A stretch of DNA of 64,000 bases from Eremomyces bilateralis CBS 781.70 (Eukaryota > Ascomycota > Dothideomycetes > Eremomycetales > Eremomycetaceae): positions 558,001 through 622,000 of the forward strand of contig NW_022985070.1 of NCBI RefSeq assembly GCF_010015585.1, given 5' to 3'. The notes below the pieces were generated by a model. It worked only from the letters and a program-made list of their open reading frames with translations. It had not been told where the DNA came from and made no database searches. This document shows positions 54,812-64,000 of this stretch, piece by piece. The position numbers and the translations under genes are program-made. The number at the start of each line of letters is the position of its first letter. The first letter of the stretch is position 1.

Positions 54812-56211
54812 ATGATCGTGAGGAGGAAGTCTATCCAATTCATGGCCATGTCGGAATCACAGAATTCAACAGCAACTGGTGGCTGTCAAGATGTTGTGAA
54901 CCCTAATTTGGAATGCTCCGCTTTGCAGCACCAGGAACCGGAGCGAGGCCCCTACAAGTACCTAAATCCCAAACCCTCGACGAGCCGTAATATCACCCCC
55001 TCACTCGATAATCAACTTCCATTGTGCCAATCTCCGACAAAATCATTTTTATCCTTCTCATCTCCCATTTTCACACGACCATCAACCCCTCTACGATCTT
55101 TAATCACATTCCTGTCGATATCCATACTATTTTTCTCTAACTACGCGGCTGCCTCCACTGATCAGCCGTCCAGCGATCTGCGTCTTGCCTTGGACGGGCC
55201 GTTGTTTGTCGATCACCACACCCCACCAGAACCACGGATGCGGCTCGCGAAAAGACAAGAAGATGAATCCCCATCATCCATCATAAGACCGGGGCCCGAA
55301 GATCTTCAACCAACCGCGACGGATGCAACGCCAGGGACGGGTACTGCCACGAGTACGGAATCGCTGGTCCTTGCGACTTCGACCGAAGGACCTTCATCCC
55401 TTCCGCTGCCCTTCGACACAAGTCTAGGTAGTAACTTCACCAGCCCAAGCTGTCCCACGTTCTTCAAGACTTTCTTGTCCGACCCCACGTTCCAATCCTG
55501 CCTCCCGTTTTCTCTCCTCCTCCAGGTAAGCTGCCCAATTCGTGTATTCGTCCAATGCTGACAATGCGACCGTAGAACTCTCAAGGCTTCTTTCAGGCTT
55601 CGAAATCCGCCTTCCGGATAACATCGATTCTCGATGCGACCTGCAATGTCGACGTAAATGCGTGTGCGTCCTATATGGGCCAATTAGGTTCCCAGATCAG
55701 GAAGACCGAGTCTTGCGGAGCCGACTTCAACCGAGAGAATCCATTGGTTCTCCAGGCATATCGTGGATTGGTTTCCTATCAGCCACTTTATCAGGCAGGC
55801 TGTCTAAGGGACTCTAGCGGCAACTATTGTGAGATTTTATGGCCCCTACACATCAGACATTTCCCTAACACATTCTCAGGCTATGCAAACGCAATTACGA
55901 ACGCAAGCTCCTCCACTGACTCCTATCCATACTACCTGCCACTCGGGATGACGATGCCCGGAGGCGCCCGTCCAACATGCAACACCTGCCTCGAGAGCAT
56001 CATGGCCATCTTCGCCAATGCTGCACAAAATGGAACGCAACCCGTCAGCCAAACATACGCGTCAGCTGCCAAGCAGATCAATCTGGGATGTGGTCCAGAC
56101 TTCGTGAACACGACCGTGACGGTTCGCACGAGTGCCGCATCTACCCCGTCACCTTTGGGTGGAATATATCAGGTTCTCGCATTCTTCATGCTGATGGCCT
56201 ACTTCTTTTGA
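54812..56211 (+). CDS. DUF7729-like secreted, probably GPI-anchored protein
   Basis: Three exons (54812-55525, 55576-55828, 55880-56211), about 432 aa. The conserved domain begins SPSCPTFFKTFLSDPTFQSC, continues over the splice site (LPFSLLLQ to NSQGFFQASKSAFRI), then ATCNVDVNACASYMGQL and NRENPLVLQAYRGLVSYQPL. Exon 3 restores NYCYANAITNASSSTDSYPY, then YYLPLG, RPTCNTCLESIMAIFANAA and QINLGCGPDFVNTTVTV. Paired cysteines suggest a disulfide-rich extracellular fold. The C terminus is hydrophobic (YQVLAFFMLMAYFF), fitting a GPI signal. The only N-terminal hydrophobic segment (LITFLSISILFFSNYAAAS) starts around residue 97, too far in for a normal signal peptide, so the start or a 5' exon may be wrong. 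Function unknown. Confidence 0.78.
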
Positions 56212-56915
56212 GAATCAGCTATGAAGGAGACTTTGTCATATTCTCATTCATGACCTCCTGAAAACGCTGAGTAGTGGGGCGACTGCACACAGGCATGCTT
56301 CGGGCCTCTTGAGAGTCGCCCAGTCGGATTGGGTTTGGATTTCATCAGCGATGGCGTACTGGTCGGGTTGCTTGTGCTCTTAGGGCTTCACGCGGTGACA
56401 TTGGATCCCACAATCGCATGGGAACCTAGTAAGGCTGGTAGTGGAATAGATGAGCTGAGGAAATACCCAGCGATGGCTCTACTAACAATGTACCATATTT
56501 TAAATCAGATCTACCCATGAAAGGAATTTGTTTGTATCTACTACTTGCCTATCTTTAAATTGATGTATGCCTCACAAAAAATTCCATTGTAAGGGCATAT
56601 GAGGTGCTAGTCTGATTACCACCTTCTGTTTGCTACCTAGCTATAGGCGGTCTCGTCATACTATATTCCACCTCCAGAGTCAAGGCAGACCCTTGGAATT
56701 GTTCTCAAACTCTTTCCTCAATTGCTACCTACGTTATGATATTTACTTAGTGTCCTCTTTCTGAGTCTACCGCATACGGCTACTTGATATCAACAAGATT
56801 CCAGATGGCGCTCGACATATCTCAGATCAAAAATTTGTACAAATGACAGACCACCAAGTGCTTCTTGTGTTCACAGCCAGCCCATCCGCCTACCAGACCT
56901 CATTTCCAGATATTT
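56212..56915. other. Convergent intergenic region
   Basis: About 700 bp between the stops of the DUF7729 and DUF7136 genes. AT-rich around 56500-56600 and 56740-56850. No gene-like ORF. Confidence 0.5.
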
Positions 56916-57761
56916 CTAAAGCAGCATGAAGCCCACTACCACAGCACCCACGGTCGCAGCAGTCAATCCGTGCTGCAGAAACACACTGGCAGCATCTCCC
57001 GAGACTCCAGACGGTCGCGAGCCAGCCTCCCCCCTCACCCTCTCCAACAACGCCTCGCACGCTGACCTGTCCTCGCGCTGCGTAATATTGGTCATCACGC
57101 AGTCCGCCAAGGTCTTATCTGGCTTCAACTCGCAGAGGTCTAGGTCTTTCCCATCTTTTTTCGACATGAAGGGGCAGCCTAGGTTGGAGCTTGTAATTGT
57201 CACGCCGTCTGAGTAAACCGGACACGCCGACGTCAAATCGATCTCCGTCTCGGGGCCCTCGTCCGTGATCGTGAAGTCGATCGACCCCTCCGCCACAGCG
57301 CCAGAGTGGATGGTGATCGCCTTGGGCCCGGGAGCCGTGCAGCGTGACATGATCAGCTCCCAAGTAAGCCGATAATGCCCAGGCTTCCGCTTGCTCGTCG
57401 AATTTATGTAGCTCGTATTCCCGACAATCCAGTTATCTCCAATTGCGTCCGGTGGAAGGACTGGAGGCTCGGTCGGCTCCAATCTCAACATGTACCCAGC
57501 CTCGTATAGGCTCTGCGTCCCACCCGTCTTGTTGATGCCACTGAATTCCCAGCGGATAGTGTGGCCAAATCGGAACGCGGCGTAGGCACCCTGGATCGCG
57601 AAGACGGCGGGTATAGTAGCTAGGTCCAGATTATACGTCTCATTTCGCGGGAAGACGACTCCGACGTTGATATCCGTGGGAAATGCTGGGAGGTCAAGCT
57701 CCCCCGCAGCTGGAGCTGCCAGGCCGAGCGCAATCAGCGCAACAGAAACTCTCAGTCGCAT
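56916..57761 (-). CDS. DUF7136-like secreted, GPI-anchored protein
   Basis: Single exon, 281 aa. Signal peptide MRLRVSVALIALGLAAPAAG, then the conserved opening FPTDINVGVVFPRNETYNLD and a beta-rich ectodomain with several N-glycosylation sites (NKT, NTS, NST, NIT) and Cys pairs (MSRC, SACPVY, LGCPF, DLCEL, DCVMT, ACEALL). The C terminus is hydrophobic (LTAATVGAVVVGFMLL) after a small-residue region, a GPI attachment pattern. This arrangement matches fungal DUF7136 proteins, whose function is unknown. It is convergent with the DUF7729 gene, so two surface proteins are adjacent. No intron is needed. Confidence 0.78.
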   Translation of the reverse strand: MRLRVSVALIALGLAAPAAGELDLPAFPTDINVGVVFPRNETYNLDLATIPAVFAIQGAYAAFRFGHTIRWEFSGINKTGGTQSLYEAGYMLRLEPTEPPVLPPDAIGDNWIVGNTSYINSTSKRKPGHYRLTWELIMSRCTAPGPKAITIHSGAVAEGSIDFTITDEGPETEIDLTSACPVYSDGVTITSSNLGCPFMSKKDGKDLDLCELKPDKTLADCVMTNITQREDRSACEALLERVRGEAGSRPSGVSGDAASVFLQHGLTAATVGAVVVGFMLL

Positions 57762-58633
57762 AGTTTCAGACTGTTATTGAGTTCGCATGTCATCCGTGTC
57801 GTGAGGTTCATCGTGCGATGTCGTCCAGGCACGGACCTTCTTTTAAATCGCGGTTGCAGCATGTTAACAGTGTTATCGTGTTATCGTGTACTATTAATTC
57901 GTATTCCGCCTTGGCTTACTAGGTGTTTCCGAGCCAGCCTCAAGGACATAATCAGTCCCAATAGTTATGCGGGTGTGGCGCGGGCTCACAATCACCCAAC
58001 CTCATTCTTTAATACGCCCTAACGCTAAGTTAGGGATGGATGGAGAGCAAACCAAGCCAAGTTGCCGTACCTACGTACCTCCATAGTATAACCGTGCCAC
58101 AACACTTGCAACAGTCATGCCTTCGTCCGGAAATTTCTGTTCTCTGTGTTTCTTGTTTCGTATCCAATGAGAATTTCGGCTTGTTAGCATTGTTCCTGAA
58201 ATTTGCTGTCATCTCCGACCACCCTAGCACATTTTACGGCATTGAATAAGGACCTCCCTCTCGGATCGAATTATATTAAAGCGGGTGATCGTCTAGAAGC
58301 ATCGTCCCTGGAAGTTTGCTACTCTGTTCCCCTCAATCCATGCAAGAGATTGGATCTGAAACGTGAGAACTGGGATTCATCGCGACCTAATCATCATCAG
58401 TATCCCGTAATCATCAGCCCTATCCGTGGCCAAACCCCTCTTTCTGAGACAACGATAGTCTTCCTGACAATCATCTAGCCGGGCGGCCTAGGAATAAAAA
58501 TATGTGTGAAATCCTGCGTAGGATGGTATAATGTAACCTCTCCCTTTTATGATTATTGTACTTGTTCTCTCCTTGTTTCTCTAGGTTAAGTTCTGCTATA
58601 TCCAAGTCTCCTGTTGTCGTATAATCTTTCACT
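57762..58633. other. Intergenic region, about 870 bp
   Basis: Contains the DUF7136 promoter on the left. Frames such as 58040-58249 (+) and 58030-58230 (-) overlap and lack recognisable features. Confidence 0.45.
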
Positions 58634-58985
58634 ATGGCAGAGGTCATGACAATGGACACTCGAAAGAGTCCAACAAGAGATGTTGTCAGCAGTCTGCTTG
58701 AAAACTATATAGGATACGACACATTACGGGAAGATGAGCCATCGTACGAAACGGTTCCACAGGACCTTGGAGGGCAGTCGTTGAAAATGGAGGGTGAGAT
58801 GCCATTGTTCATGGAGAGTCTACAACTACGAGGTATGACCATATATCATGCTTTCTCAGTTCCTCTATGTTGAATCTACGATTCATATTGTATGAACCTG
58901 GCCATGTCTAGGTCCGAGGAGTCAGGTTCATACTCAACCTGACTTGATTCCCGTTATGTTTGTGGATTTCAAGGGATTGAGATAG
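58634..58985 (+). CDS. Possible small two-exon gene, unknown function
   Basis: Exon 58634-58832 reads MAEVMTMDTRKSPTRDVVSS, followed by an acidic region with EDEPSYETVPQDLGG and MPLFMESLQLRG. A GTATGA donor at 58833 and an AG at 58910-58911 join in phase to a second exon 58912-58985 (PRSQVHTQPDLIPVMFVDFK then a stop), giving about 90 aa. Without splicing it ends at 58873. No domain is recognised. It could instead be a leader ORF of the gene at 59084 or chance. Confidence 0.3.
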
Positions 58986-59083
58986 TGAATGGAGTCCTTT
59001 CGATTTCTGGCCAGCCCCCTCCACATCTATTATCAGCTCGCTCTGGTCAATTATTGATGGATGCCTTGTCATAGATTATTGAG

Positions 59084-60061
59084 ATGGCTTACGAGTCTAT
59101 TACGACAATACTGACTGAAGTGTTCAATCCAGTGAATGAACATGCATCCAAACAGGCACTGCTGTTCCGACCGAAATGTATATCGCGTCCTAGAAAACCA
59201 CCCGTACTTAAGCTCCAAGCTTCAAATGGATCTTCTGCTTCTTCGTCGCATTCACACAACTCAGATAGCGAGAGCATCATCGAGTCTTTCGGAACCTCAA
59301 CAGTGGTCAACAGCCAATCCTCCACACCGCCATCAGAAGCACCTTTGGCCGAGGCATCCAGGCCGACCACATCAATAATGGGGTCTGAAATTTCAAAGAT
59401 ATCGAGAAAGCGCCGGAACTCAAGCCAGCACGAAGGCCGAGAACAGAGCGTTGACCGCCGGCCCGTCCGGGACACTGAGGGCACCACCACCCCCACCCCC
59501 CTCATTACCATCCCCGCCCCGCCCACCCCCTCATCCGCCACGGAGAGCGACAACCTTATACCCGTCCATGCTTCTGTTGAAGGAAGTTCAGGCGAGAACC
59601 ACACCAGTCTCGAAGCGCCAGCACCGGCAGCCACACCGAGTACTGCGCCCTTCCCCTCCCCTTCCACGTCGCCTATCGCAGCCGCCGCCACTTCCGTTGA
59701 CAACACCATGGCCAGCGAGCACAACCCCCCCTCTTCCCCCACAATCGACCTCTTACTCCGTCCCCGACCCAGGGATAGCAACACTCCCTACCTCCTCGAA
59801 CCGCAACGGCACTGCTTCCACCGGCACCGGTACTTCTGCCCATCACCACCGGGGGCCGAGGTGGAGTGCATGCTGTGCTTCGGGGAAGAGGAGCGAGATG
59901 GGGCCAGCGGGTGTGATGAGAGACATTACTGCACGTTCTGTTATGTCCGCGTTTGTGGAACGTGTTTGCAGAGGTGGTGGGAGATGACAGGTCCAACGAG
60001 GAGGACGAGGTTAGACCAACTAAGAGATATAGTGAGGAAGAGAGGAGGGAGGAGAGGTTGA
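59084..60061 (+). CDS. Unassigned protein with C-terminal Cys/His-rich, zinc-finger-like domain
   Basis: Single frame of 325 codons. The first ~230 residues are disordered, Ser/Thr/Pro-rich, with a basic KISRKRRNSSQ patch near residue 107 that could be an NLS. The C-terminal ~90 residues carry a dense cluster: HCFHRHRYFC, then VECMLC, then C-x5-C-x2-C-x4-C-x2-C (GCDERHYCTFCYVRVCGTC), followed by a helix QRWWEMTG and a basic tail. This looks like a zinc-binding cross-brace or ribbon fold resembling RING-type modules, but it is not a standard RING spacing. I do not recognise a named family. The clear disordered-then-structured layout and the ordered Cys spacing argue for a real gene. An alternative start or upstream exon is possible. 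Confidence 0.6.
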   Translation: MAYESITTILTEVFNPVNEHASKQALLFRPKCISRPRKPPVLKLQASNGSSASSSHSHNSDSESIIESFGTSTVVNSQSSTPPSEAPLAEASRPTTSIMGSEISKISRKRRNSSQHEGREQSVDRRPVRDTEGTTTPTPLITIPAPPTPSSATESDNLIPVHASVEGSSGENHTSLEAPAPAATPSTAPFPSPSTSPIAAAATSVDNTMASEHNPPSSPTIDLLLRPRPRDSNTPYLLEPQRHCFHRHRYFCPSPPGAEVECMLCFGEEERDGASGCDERHYCTFCYVRVCGTCLQRWWEMTGPTRRTRLDQLRDIVRKRGGRRG

Positions 60062-61340
60062 CGAGGAAGAGGAAGGTGTCTATTCAAGTGTGCCGTTAGG
60101 GCATGCTCTGTGTTTGCATGATCCTCACGAATCATATGATGCTCACAAACAGAATGAGGGTTGGGGAGTGTTAGGCTGCAGTAACAACGTGATATCCATG
60201 TTCTTATTTCGAGGAGGAGCATCTTGTGTTTCCTCTCCTGTGACATCGCCAACAGACTCGCCCAGTATAGCAAAGACAAGAGAGAGGCGCGAATATGACA
60301 GCAAAAGTCGGTGAAAGCTGAGTATTGCGAACTTTGCAGATTTGTCGATGCACACGACCTGGAGTCCCATACAGTCCGTGTGCAGTGAGGTGTCCAGTTA
60401 AGGAGGCCTAAATCACAAATATATCTGACGCAATTGCTGATGAAGATAGACTATAATTAAAGACTTTACGACGGGAATGACAGTAGGATGAGGAAGAGAC
60501 AGATACTTTTGCGTATGGACATTCTCAGGTATGACATTCATCCGAGATACATGGGTGTTCAATGAAAGCCGTATCAAACATTGCGGGACAGAACTTCATT
60601 CCTATATCCTACTTAAGGAGTACGACAAAATGATAGAATGACCGTTGTTGAGTAAGGAAGCAAAAGTACTACCTAAGGTACGCAAGATGTAGTCGTGAAA
60701 GCTGTCGGGAGCTGAGGGGCGTCAAAACCAACTTAGCTGCTCTCTGTCCTGTCCCCCGCACCGTTTCCTAGTTCCCACACACGCGAGAACCAGGAATCTC
60801 TATCACACCCTCCGGCCTCACTATTGCCATCGAACTAATCGAGGAATATCTAGCGCTACCGTATTCCGGAGTTAGGATTACCGAAACGCCCCGAGCCGAG
60901 TTGTACGCCTGCCCATTAGATACGCGTTTTGGCCTGTGCTGCCGTCTGGTTCCTTGGTCCTTGGAGGGTGGAGACTTGGACCTGCGATGCACATCCTCTA
61001 AACCCTAGGGATCATGCCGAAGCGATGTTGCCGCAGTTTCATTGCCATGCTTACTGCTGACTGCTGCGGTGCCCAGGAACCATGCAGGCCAACAAGTAGC
61101 GTTTGACTTTACGGCACCTTATCATCCTGTCCCAACTGCTTAGTTATGTCTTTCATGAAAGGTAAAGAGCAACATATATTGTGCTGTCCATGCATTAGTG
61201 CCTGGTGGCTGATCGCCTGGGGGAAATTCTGAGTCCCAGCCAGTCCCTCACATTGCGTATATTAGTACCTTGAAACCCAGCGGAGTTGAGGCCATGCAAA
61301 AGCGCTTGGAAATACACTTTAGCGGTTCAATTGAAGCATT
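60062..61340. other. Intergenic region, about 1.3 kb
   Basis: Between two plus-strand genes. Short frames only; ACCTAAGGTA-type motif at 60671-60680. Promoter of the O-methyltransferase should lie at the right end. No RNA gene recognised. Confidence 0.45.
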
Positions 61341-62835
61341 ATGGCTTTTCAGCGGGTGCCGACGTTGGTTCAGCTAGCAAAACGAATCTTAACGAATGCC
61401 AAATCTCTGGAAGCGTCGGTCGCGGCCAGTCCTACCTTTCAAGTATGAAAGCCTCTCCTTTGCGAAAGGACGAGGATTGACTGTGAGCAGAATGATACAA
61501 TGCAAAGACTACCCGAACCCGTCGACTCGGTGCGCAAGGAGATCATAGATGGAACAAACCTACTCAATTCTCTGGTCCGCGGGGGAGCTGGTCCATTTGG
61601 CCGGATCCAACATACCACATCCTTCACAGTGCGCATCACAGTGAGAGTGTATTGACCGACGGTGCTGATATACCTTAGTACCTAAATGAACTCAGCCTCC
61701 AGGCCGTCTACAGATATAGGATTCCACAGAATGTCCCAGTGGACCAGTCGATATCCTTCACGGATCTATCCAAGAAGGTCGGAGTCGAGGAGAGCAAACT
61801 GGTGCGCCTTCTTCGCCACGCCATGACATATCACATGTTTTATGAACCGAAGAAGGGTTCCATTGCCCATACCGTGGATTCGCGTGCATTGTTGGATGAC
61901 CCAACCTTGTATGATTTCGTTGGAACATGCATTGAAGACCTCCGTCCTGCATGTGAGAGCACCACTTGACAGCCGCGTTACCTATTACTCACTTGGATTA
62001 TAGCTTCCAAAGTTCTGGACGCGTTCAAGAAGTGGCCTCAATCAGAAGAGATGAACCACTGCGGTTTTAGTCTTGCCTGGGATACCGATAAGCCGATGTA
62101 TGCGTATCTGCGGGATCATCCCGAGCGCATGCGTCGATTTGCCGGATTGATGGCCCGTACGACTCAGCCTTCAAGTAGTTCAATTGCAGCTGCTAATACA
62201 GACCAGAGTCATCTCGAGACGGAGTTCGTGCGGCTACGCTTGTAGGCTCAGCTTACCCATGGCAAGACCTCAAATCCGGCACTGTGGTTGATATTGGCGG
62301 CGGGAATGGCCATATCAGCGTCGCTATCGGAGAGTCACACCCACACCTGGATTTCATTATACAGGACTTGCAACAAATGCCCAAGGAGGTTCAAGAAAAG
62401 GCGGTTCCACAAGCATTGAAGTCGAAGGTGCAGTATCAGCAGCACAACTTCTTCGCACCGCAGCCGGTCAAAGGGGCAGTCGCTTACATGTTGATGCAAA
62501 TCCTCCACAACTGGAGCGACAAGTACTGTGTCCAGATTTTGCAGCAGTTAATCCCCGCTCTGGAGCCTGGGGCGAGGATCATCGTCATCGATCGAGTGAT
62601 TCCGGAGAGAGGGGAGGTCCCTGATGTGGAATATCATGAGGTTTTGACTCTGGATTTAATCATGATGCAACTTTTCAACGCACGGGAAAGGTCACTGGAG
62701 GATACGAAGAAAATGTTCGCCTTGGCGGACCCGAGATTCAAATGGGTTGGTGCATATAGAGTTGGACCAGGACCTTACACTATGCTGGAGGCCATTTGGG
62801 CCCCTGATGAGGTCCATGACACCCCCACCAATTAG
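61341..62835 (+). CDS. SAM-dependent O-methyltransferase (fungal secondary-metabolite type)
   Basis: Five exons (61341-61442, 61491-61640, 61679-61952, 62004-62156, 62207-62835), about 435 aa. N-terminal MAFQRVPTLVQLAKRI and a helical dimerisation/winged-helix region (NELSLQAVYRYRI; FTDLSKKVGVEESKLVRLLR; ERMRRFAGLMA) precede the catalytic domain: SAM motif TVVDIGGGNGHISVAIGE, DFIIQDLQ, then MLMQILHNWSDKYC with the probable catalytic His, and ALEPGARIIVIDRVIPERG. An apparent frame break near 62160-62210 is resolved by a 50-nt intron with GTACGA donor, GCTAATAC branch site and CAG acceptor. Exon 2 could end at 61628 instead, removing four residues. Such enzymes methylate polyketides or related small molecules; the substrate is unknown. 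Convergent with the permease gene. Confidence 0.87.
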
Positions 62836-62951
62836 ACCATAGATAGAATAGGGAAGGCTAGAGCCAGTGCTAGATGAGGTCTATACTTATATCGCGGATT
62901 TTGCATTGCTCCTCCTAAATGCAGCTTTTTTGACCCTAAATGTGCTGCTAA

Positions 62952-64000
62952 TTAGCATTTTACCTTCAGTGCCCATCCGTATCGCCATATCCTTGCTGAA
63001 ACAATAAGACAGGCTCCAACGAATGTCGACAGGCCTGCCCAAACCTGCGCCCATCTGTATCCTCCGTCATCCGCAGTCAGAAGTGCACCCCCTATTGGAG
63101 CGCCCAATAAGCTTGCAAAGCTCAACACCGTAAACGCCATTCCAAGTCTGGTGCCTAATTTACTAAGATCAGGAGTCAAGCTTGCAATCACTGTCGGAAA
63201 GAGACTTTGGAATGACGCTGCACATATCCCGTACGCCGCCACGAACGCATAAAATCCTCCGATCGAGGTGATGCTCAGCCAGCAGAAAGAGACGACGGCG
63301 ACCACAAACACGATCGGGGCGAAGGTGTTCAGCACGCCAAAGTATCTGTCGGCGATCAGTCCGGGAAGGAGACGAGCGGGGACGCCGACACCGTTGAGGA
63401 CGAGAATGAGGTTGAGAGAATCGGTATAGGAGAGGCCGATGACTGCACGCCCGTAGGATGCGATCTGAATGACAGCGGTTAGCAATTTCAACTTCGGGTT
63501 CGCAGGGTCGATGGATTGTCTTACATAATAAAATACGAAGTAATTAGACGAGAGCGTGAAACAGATTCCCAGGACGAATAACACGAAGGGCACATCTTTT
63601 AACGAACTCAGCTCAATAATCGGACCAGCTTTTCGAGGAGGTAGACGAGGTCTCATGAATGCCAAAACCACCAGTAAGCAGCCCAGATTCACGAAGGCAA
63701 GCACTCTCATTGTCCAAGCAAATCCAGCCTTTGGAAGCAACTGTCTGACAATAAGGGGATAAATTAATCCCCCGATTGCATTGCCCGTCGTGGCCATCCC
63801 AAGCGCCAATCCTCTATGTTTGTCAAAATAGGTTCCTACCAGCCCCACGGTCGGAGTGAAGAATATCCCACCTCCCGCCCCCGTCAAGACTCCTTGCGTG
63901 AGGAACAGCTGCCAATAGTTGTGGCTGATACTCATGAGGAACATCCCTAGGACCATTAGCACAATCCCTAGCGCAAAGGCGGGGACAAAGAGTCCGTAGT
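62952..64000 (-). CDS. MFS monocarboxylate permease, MCH family (5' partial)
   Basis: The reading frame is open to the right edge, so the N terminus lies outside. Exons here are 64000-63525 and 63464-62952, separated by a 60-nt intron with GTAAGA donor, TGCTAAC branch site and CAG acceptor. Splicing joins VFYY to IASYGRAVIGLSYTDSLNLI, the normal family sequence; retention would insert 20 residues into this region. MCT-type marks: GAGGGIFFTPTVGLVGTYFD, KHRGLALGMATTGNAIGGLI, LILVLNGVGVPARLLPGLIA and AASFQSLFPTVIASL, with at least nine hydrophobic helices. It probably transports a carboxylate or small metabolite across the plasma membrane. Only 116 bp separate its stop from that of the O-methyltransferase. 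Confidence 0.88.
   Translation of the reverse strand, partial: YGLFVPAFALGIVLMVLGMFLMSISHNYWQLFLTQGVLTGAGGGIFFTPTVGLVGTYFDKHRGLALGMATTGNAIGGLIYPLIVRQLLPKAGFAWTMRVLAFVNLGCLLVVLAFMRPRLPPRKAGPIIELSSLKDVPFVLFVLGICFTLSSNYFVFYYVRQSIDPANPKLKLLTAVIQIASYGRAVIGLSYTDSLNLILVLNGVGVPARLLPGLIADRYFGVLNTFAPIVFVVAVVSFCWLSITSIGGFYAFVAAYGICAASFQSLFPTVIASLTPDLSKLGTRLGMAFTVLSFASLLGAPIGGALLTADDGGYRWAQVWAGLSTFVGACLIVSARIWRYGWALKVKC

Noticed and set aside
62157-62240. Apparent frameshift or stop in the O-methyltransferase
   Set aside because: A 50-nt intron (62157-62206) with good donor, branch site and acceptor restores the frame and family sequence, so the gene looks intact.

Overview
This window is nuclear DNA of a filamentous ascomycete (Pezizomycotina). 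Genes are monocistronic and carry short GT..AG introns, nearly all 46-86 nt, with CTAAC-like branch sites. Family content (DUF8004, DUF7729, DUF7136 and DUF5321-like proteins, GH64, fungal O-methyltransferase, MCH-type monocarboxylate permease, Dsn1/Mis13) suggests Eurotiomycetes, probably Eurotiales. That placement is inference from remembered family distributions, not a search. I joined exons by hand using reading frame, splice consensus and family motifs. For every complete multi-exon model the summed exon length is a multiple of three.

Layout. 0-7.2 kb: last exon of a GGPP synthase (cut by the window edge), kinetochore Dsn1/Mis13 (-), a mitochondrial DUF5321-like protein (+), a SMYD-like SET methyltransferase (-) and a Myb/SANT factor (-). 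9.1-18.6 kb: mitochondrial CDF metal transporter (+), class II sirtuin (-), centrin-like EF-hand protein (+), arsenite methyltransferase (+) and the EF-hand aspartate/glutamate carrier (+). 22.3-34.0 kb: C2H2 transcription factor (+), PDH protein X/E3BP (-) divergent from a mitochondrial membrane protein (+), and the large Yta7/Abo1/ATAD2 bromodomain AAA ATPase (+). 35.4-40.9 kb: Trp-rich GPI-anchored protein (+), SelW/Rdx protein (+), DUF8004 protein (-). 45.0-51.7 kb: GH64 glucanase (+), NOPCHAP1/DUF4598 protein (+), Golgi GDPase (-), OBAP/DUF1264 protein (-). 54.8-64 kb: secreted DUF7729 (+) and DUF7136 (-) proteins, two poorly known ORFs, a secondary-metabolite type O-methyltransferase (+) and, convergent to it, an MFS monocarboxylate permease (-) cut by the right edge.

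Gene-poor stretches lie at 18.6-22.3, 40.9-45.0 and 51.7-54.8 kb. By eye I found no intact transposon, retroelement, tRNA, rRNA or CRISPR array.

How the genes relate: there is no operon-like pathway. About half of the proteins between 3.3 and 27.4 kb look mitochondrial. The right end may be the edge of a secondary-metabolism cluster. Most genes are ordinary housekeeping genes. The more unusual items are a sirtuin intron whose retention would disrupt the NAD site in frame, a one-codon first exon, two small tandem repeats, a Trp-rich wall protein, and an unassigned Cys-rich protein near 59-60 kb.
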